Shown here in pieces: positions 6,203 to 6,203 of a stretch of 6,203 nt of DNA. The stretch comes from an uncultured Lachnospiraceae bacterium. GTDB taxonomy: Bacteria; Bacillota; Clostridia; Lachnospirales; Lachnospiraceae. The notes below the pieces were generated by a model, which saw only the letters and a program-made list of their open reading frames with translations, was not told the DNA's origin and made no database searches. The stretch covers positions 1-6,203 of the forward strand of contig CAJOPP010000322.1 in assembly GCA_905236365.1 (NCBI GenBank), read 5' to 3'. How positions within the stretch are numbered: position 1 is the stretch's first letter; each line of letters opens with the position of its first letter. Position numbers and translations under genes: made by a program.

Positions 6203-6203
6203 A

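Noticed and set aside
6137..6203. Plus-strand open frame beginning ATG 6137 (MRRDLHMKYV...)
   Set aside because: It lies wholly inside the nested hairpin, and the pairing constraint explains the sequence. It has no ribosome site and runs off the window.
6055..6203. Minus-strand open frame of about 45 codons entering from the right edge through the structured block
   Set aside because: It is only one of several open frames in GC-rich hairpin DNA, ends in the GC hairpin loop and has no recognisable protein pattern. A C-terminal tail of an outside gene cannot be fully excluded.
6029..6203. Group II intron end, HEARO-type RNA or riboswitch
   Set aside because: No GUGYG intron start or domain V motif, no associated endonuclease gene in view, and no known ligand-binding motif recognised.
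1..6203. CRISPR array, tRNA or rRNA genes
   Set aside because: No regularly spaced direct repeats, no tRNA TPsiC-box pattern and no rRNA-like sequence were seen.

Overview
The window looks like chromosome of a low-to-moderate GC Gram-positive gut anaerobe, most likely a Lachnospiraceae member. The reasons are a DUF6142-like membrane protein next to a long M29 aminopeptidase, a clostridial aconitase-family hydratase, sigma-A style promoters, strong AGGAGG ribosome binding sites and short UUAG-loop terminators. Family names come from recognising motifs and from memory of related proteins. No database search was run.

Left part (1-2540): the 3' end of a small two-helix membrane protein is followed by an M29 metallo-aminopeptidase of about 691 residues. 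The aminopeptidase has an N-terminal extension of about 240 residues and keeps all five metal-ligand positions of the family. A perfect 13-bp hairpin (2424-2453) closes this unit.

Middle (2540-3276): two small helix-turn-helix genes diverge, an XRE-type regulator on the minus strand and a 63-residue XRE-like protein on the plus strand. Between them are two near-consensus sigma-A promoters back to back. There are also three different inverted repeats: one in the minus-strand leader, one exactly between the two -35 boxes, and one filling the plus-strand promoter spacer. This resembles a compact repressor/cro-style switch.

Right part (3277-5856): an extended -10 promoter drives a 760-residue aconitase-superfamily hydratase. 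It keeps three Fe-S cysteines, the DSH motif, two substrate-type arginines and the catalytic-serine position, but has altered residues elsewhere in the active site. A strong hairpin terminator follows.

The last 426 bases hold no convincing gene. They contain an orphan extended -10 promoter and then a dense block of secondary structure (6029-6203). The block is a MITE-like segment of about 96 bp with imperfect terminal inverted repeats, three TCTCAG...GAG mini-hairpins and a GC-rich 9-bp hairpin. It is followed at once by a nested hairpin that folds on paper into a three-way junction with no unpaired junction bases. This block is the best candidate for something undescribed, either a dispersed structured repeat or a non-coding RNA or leader, and it runs to the window edge.
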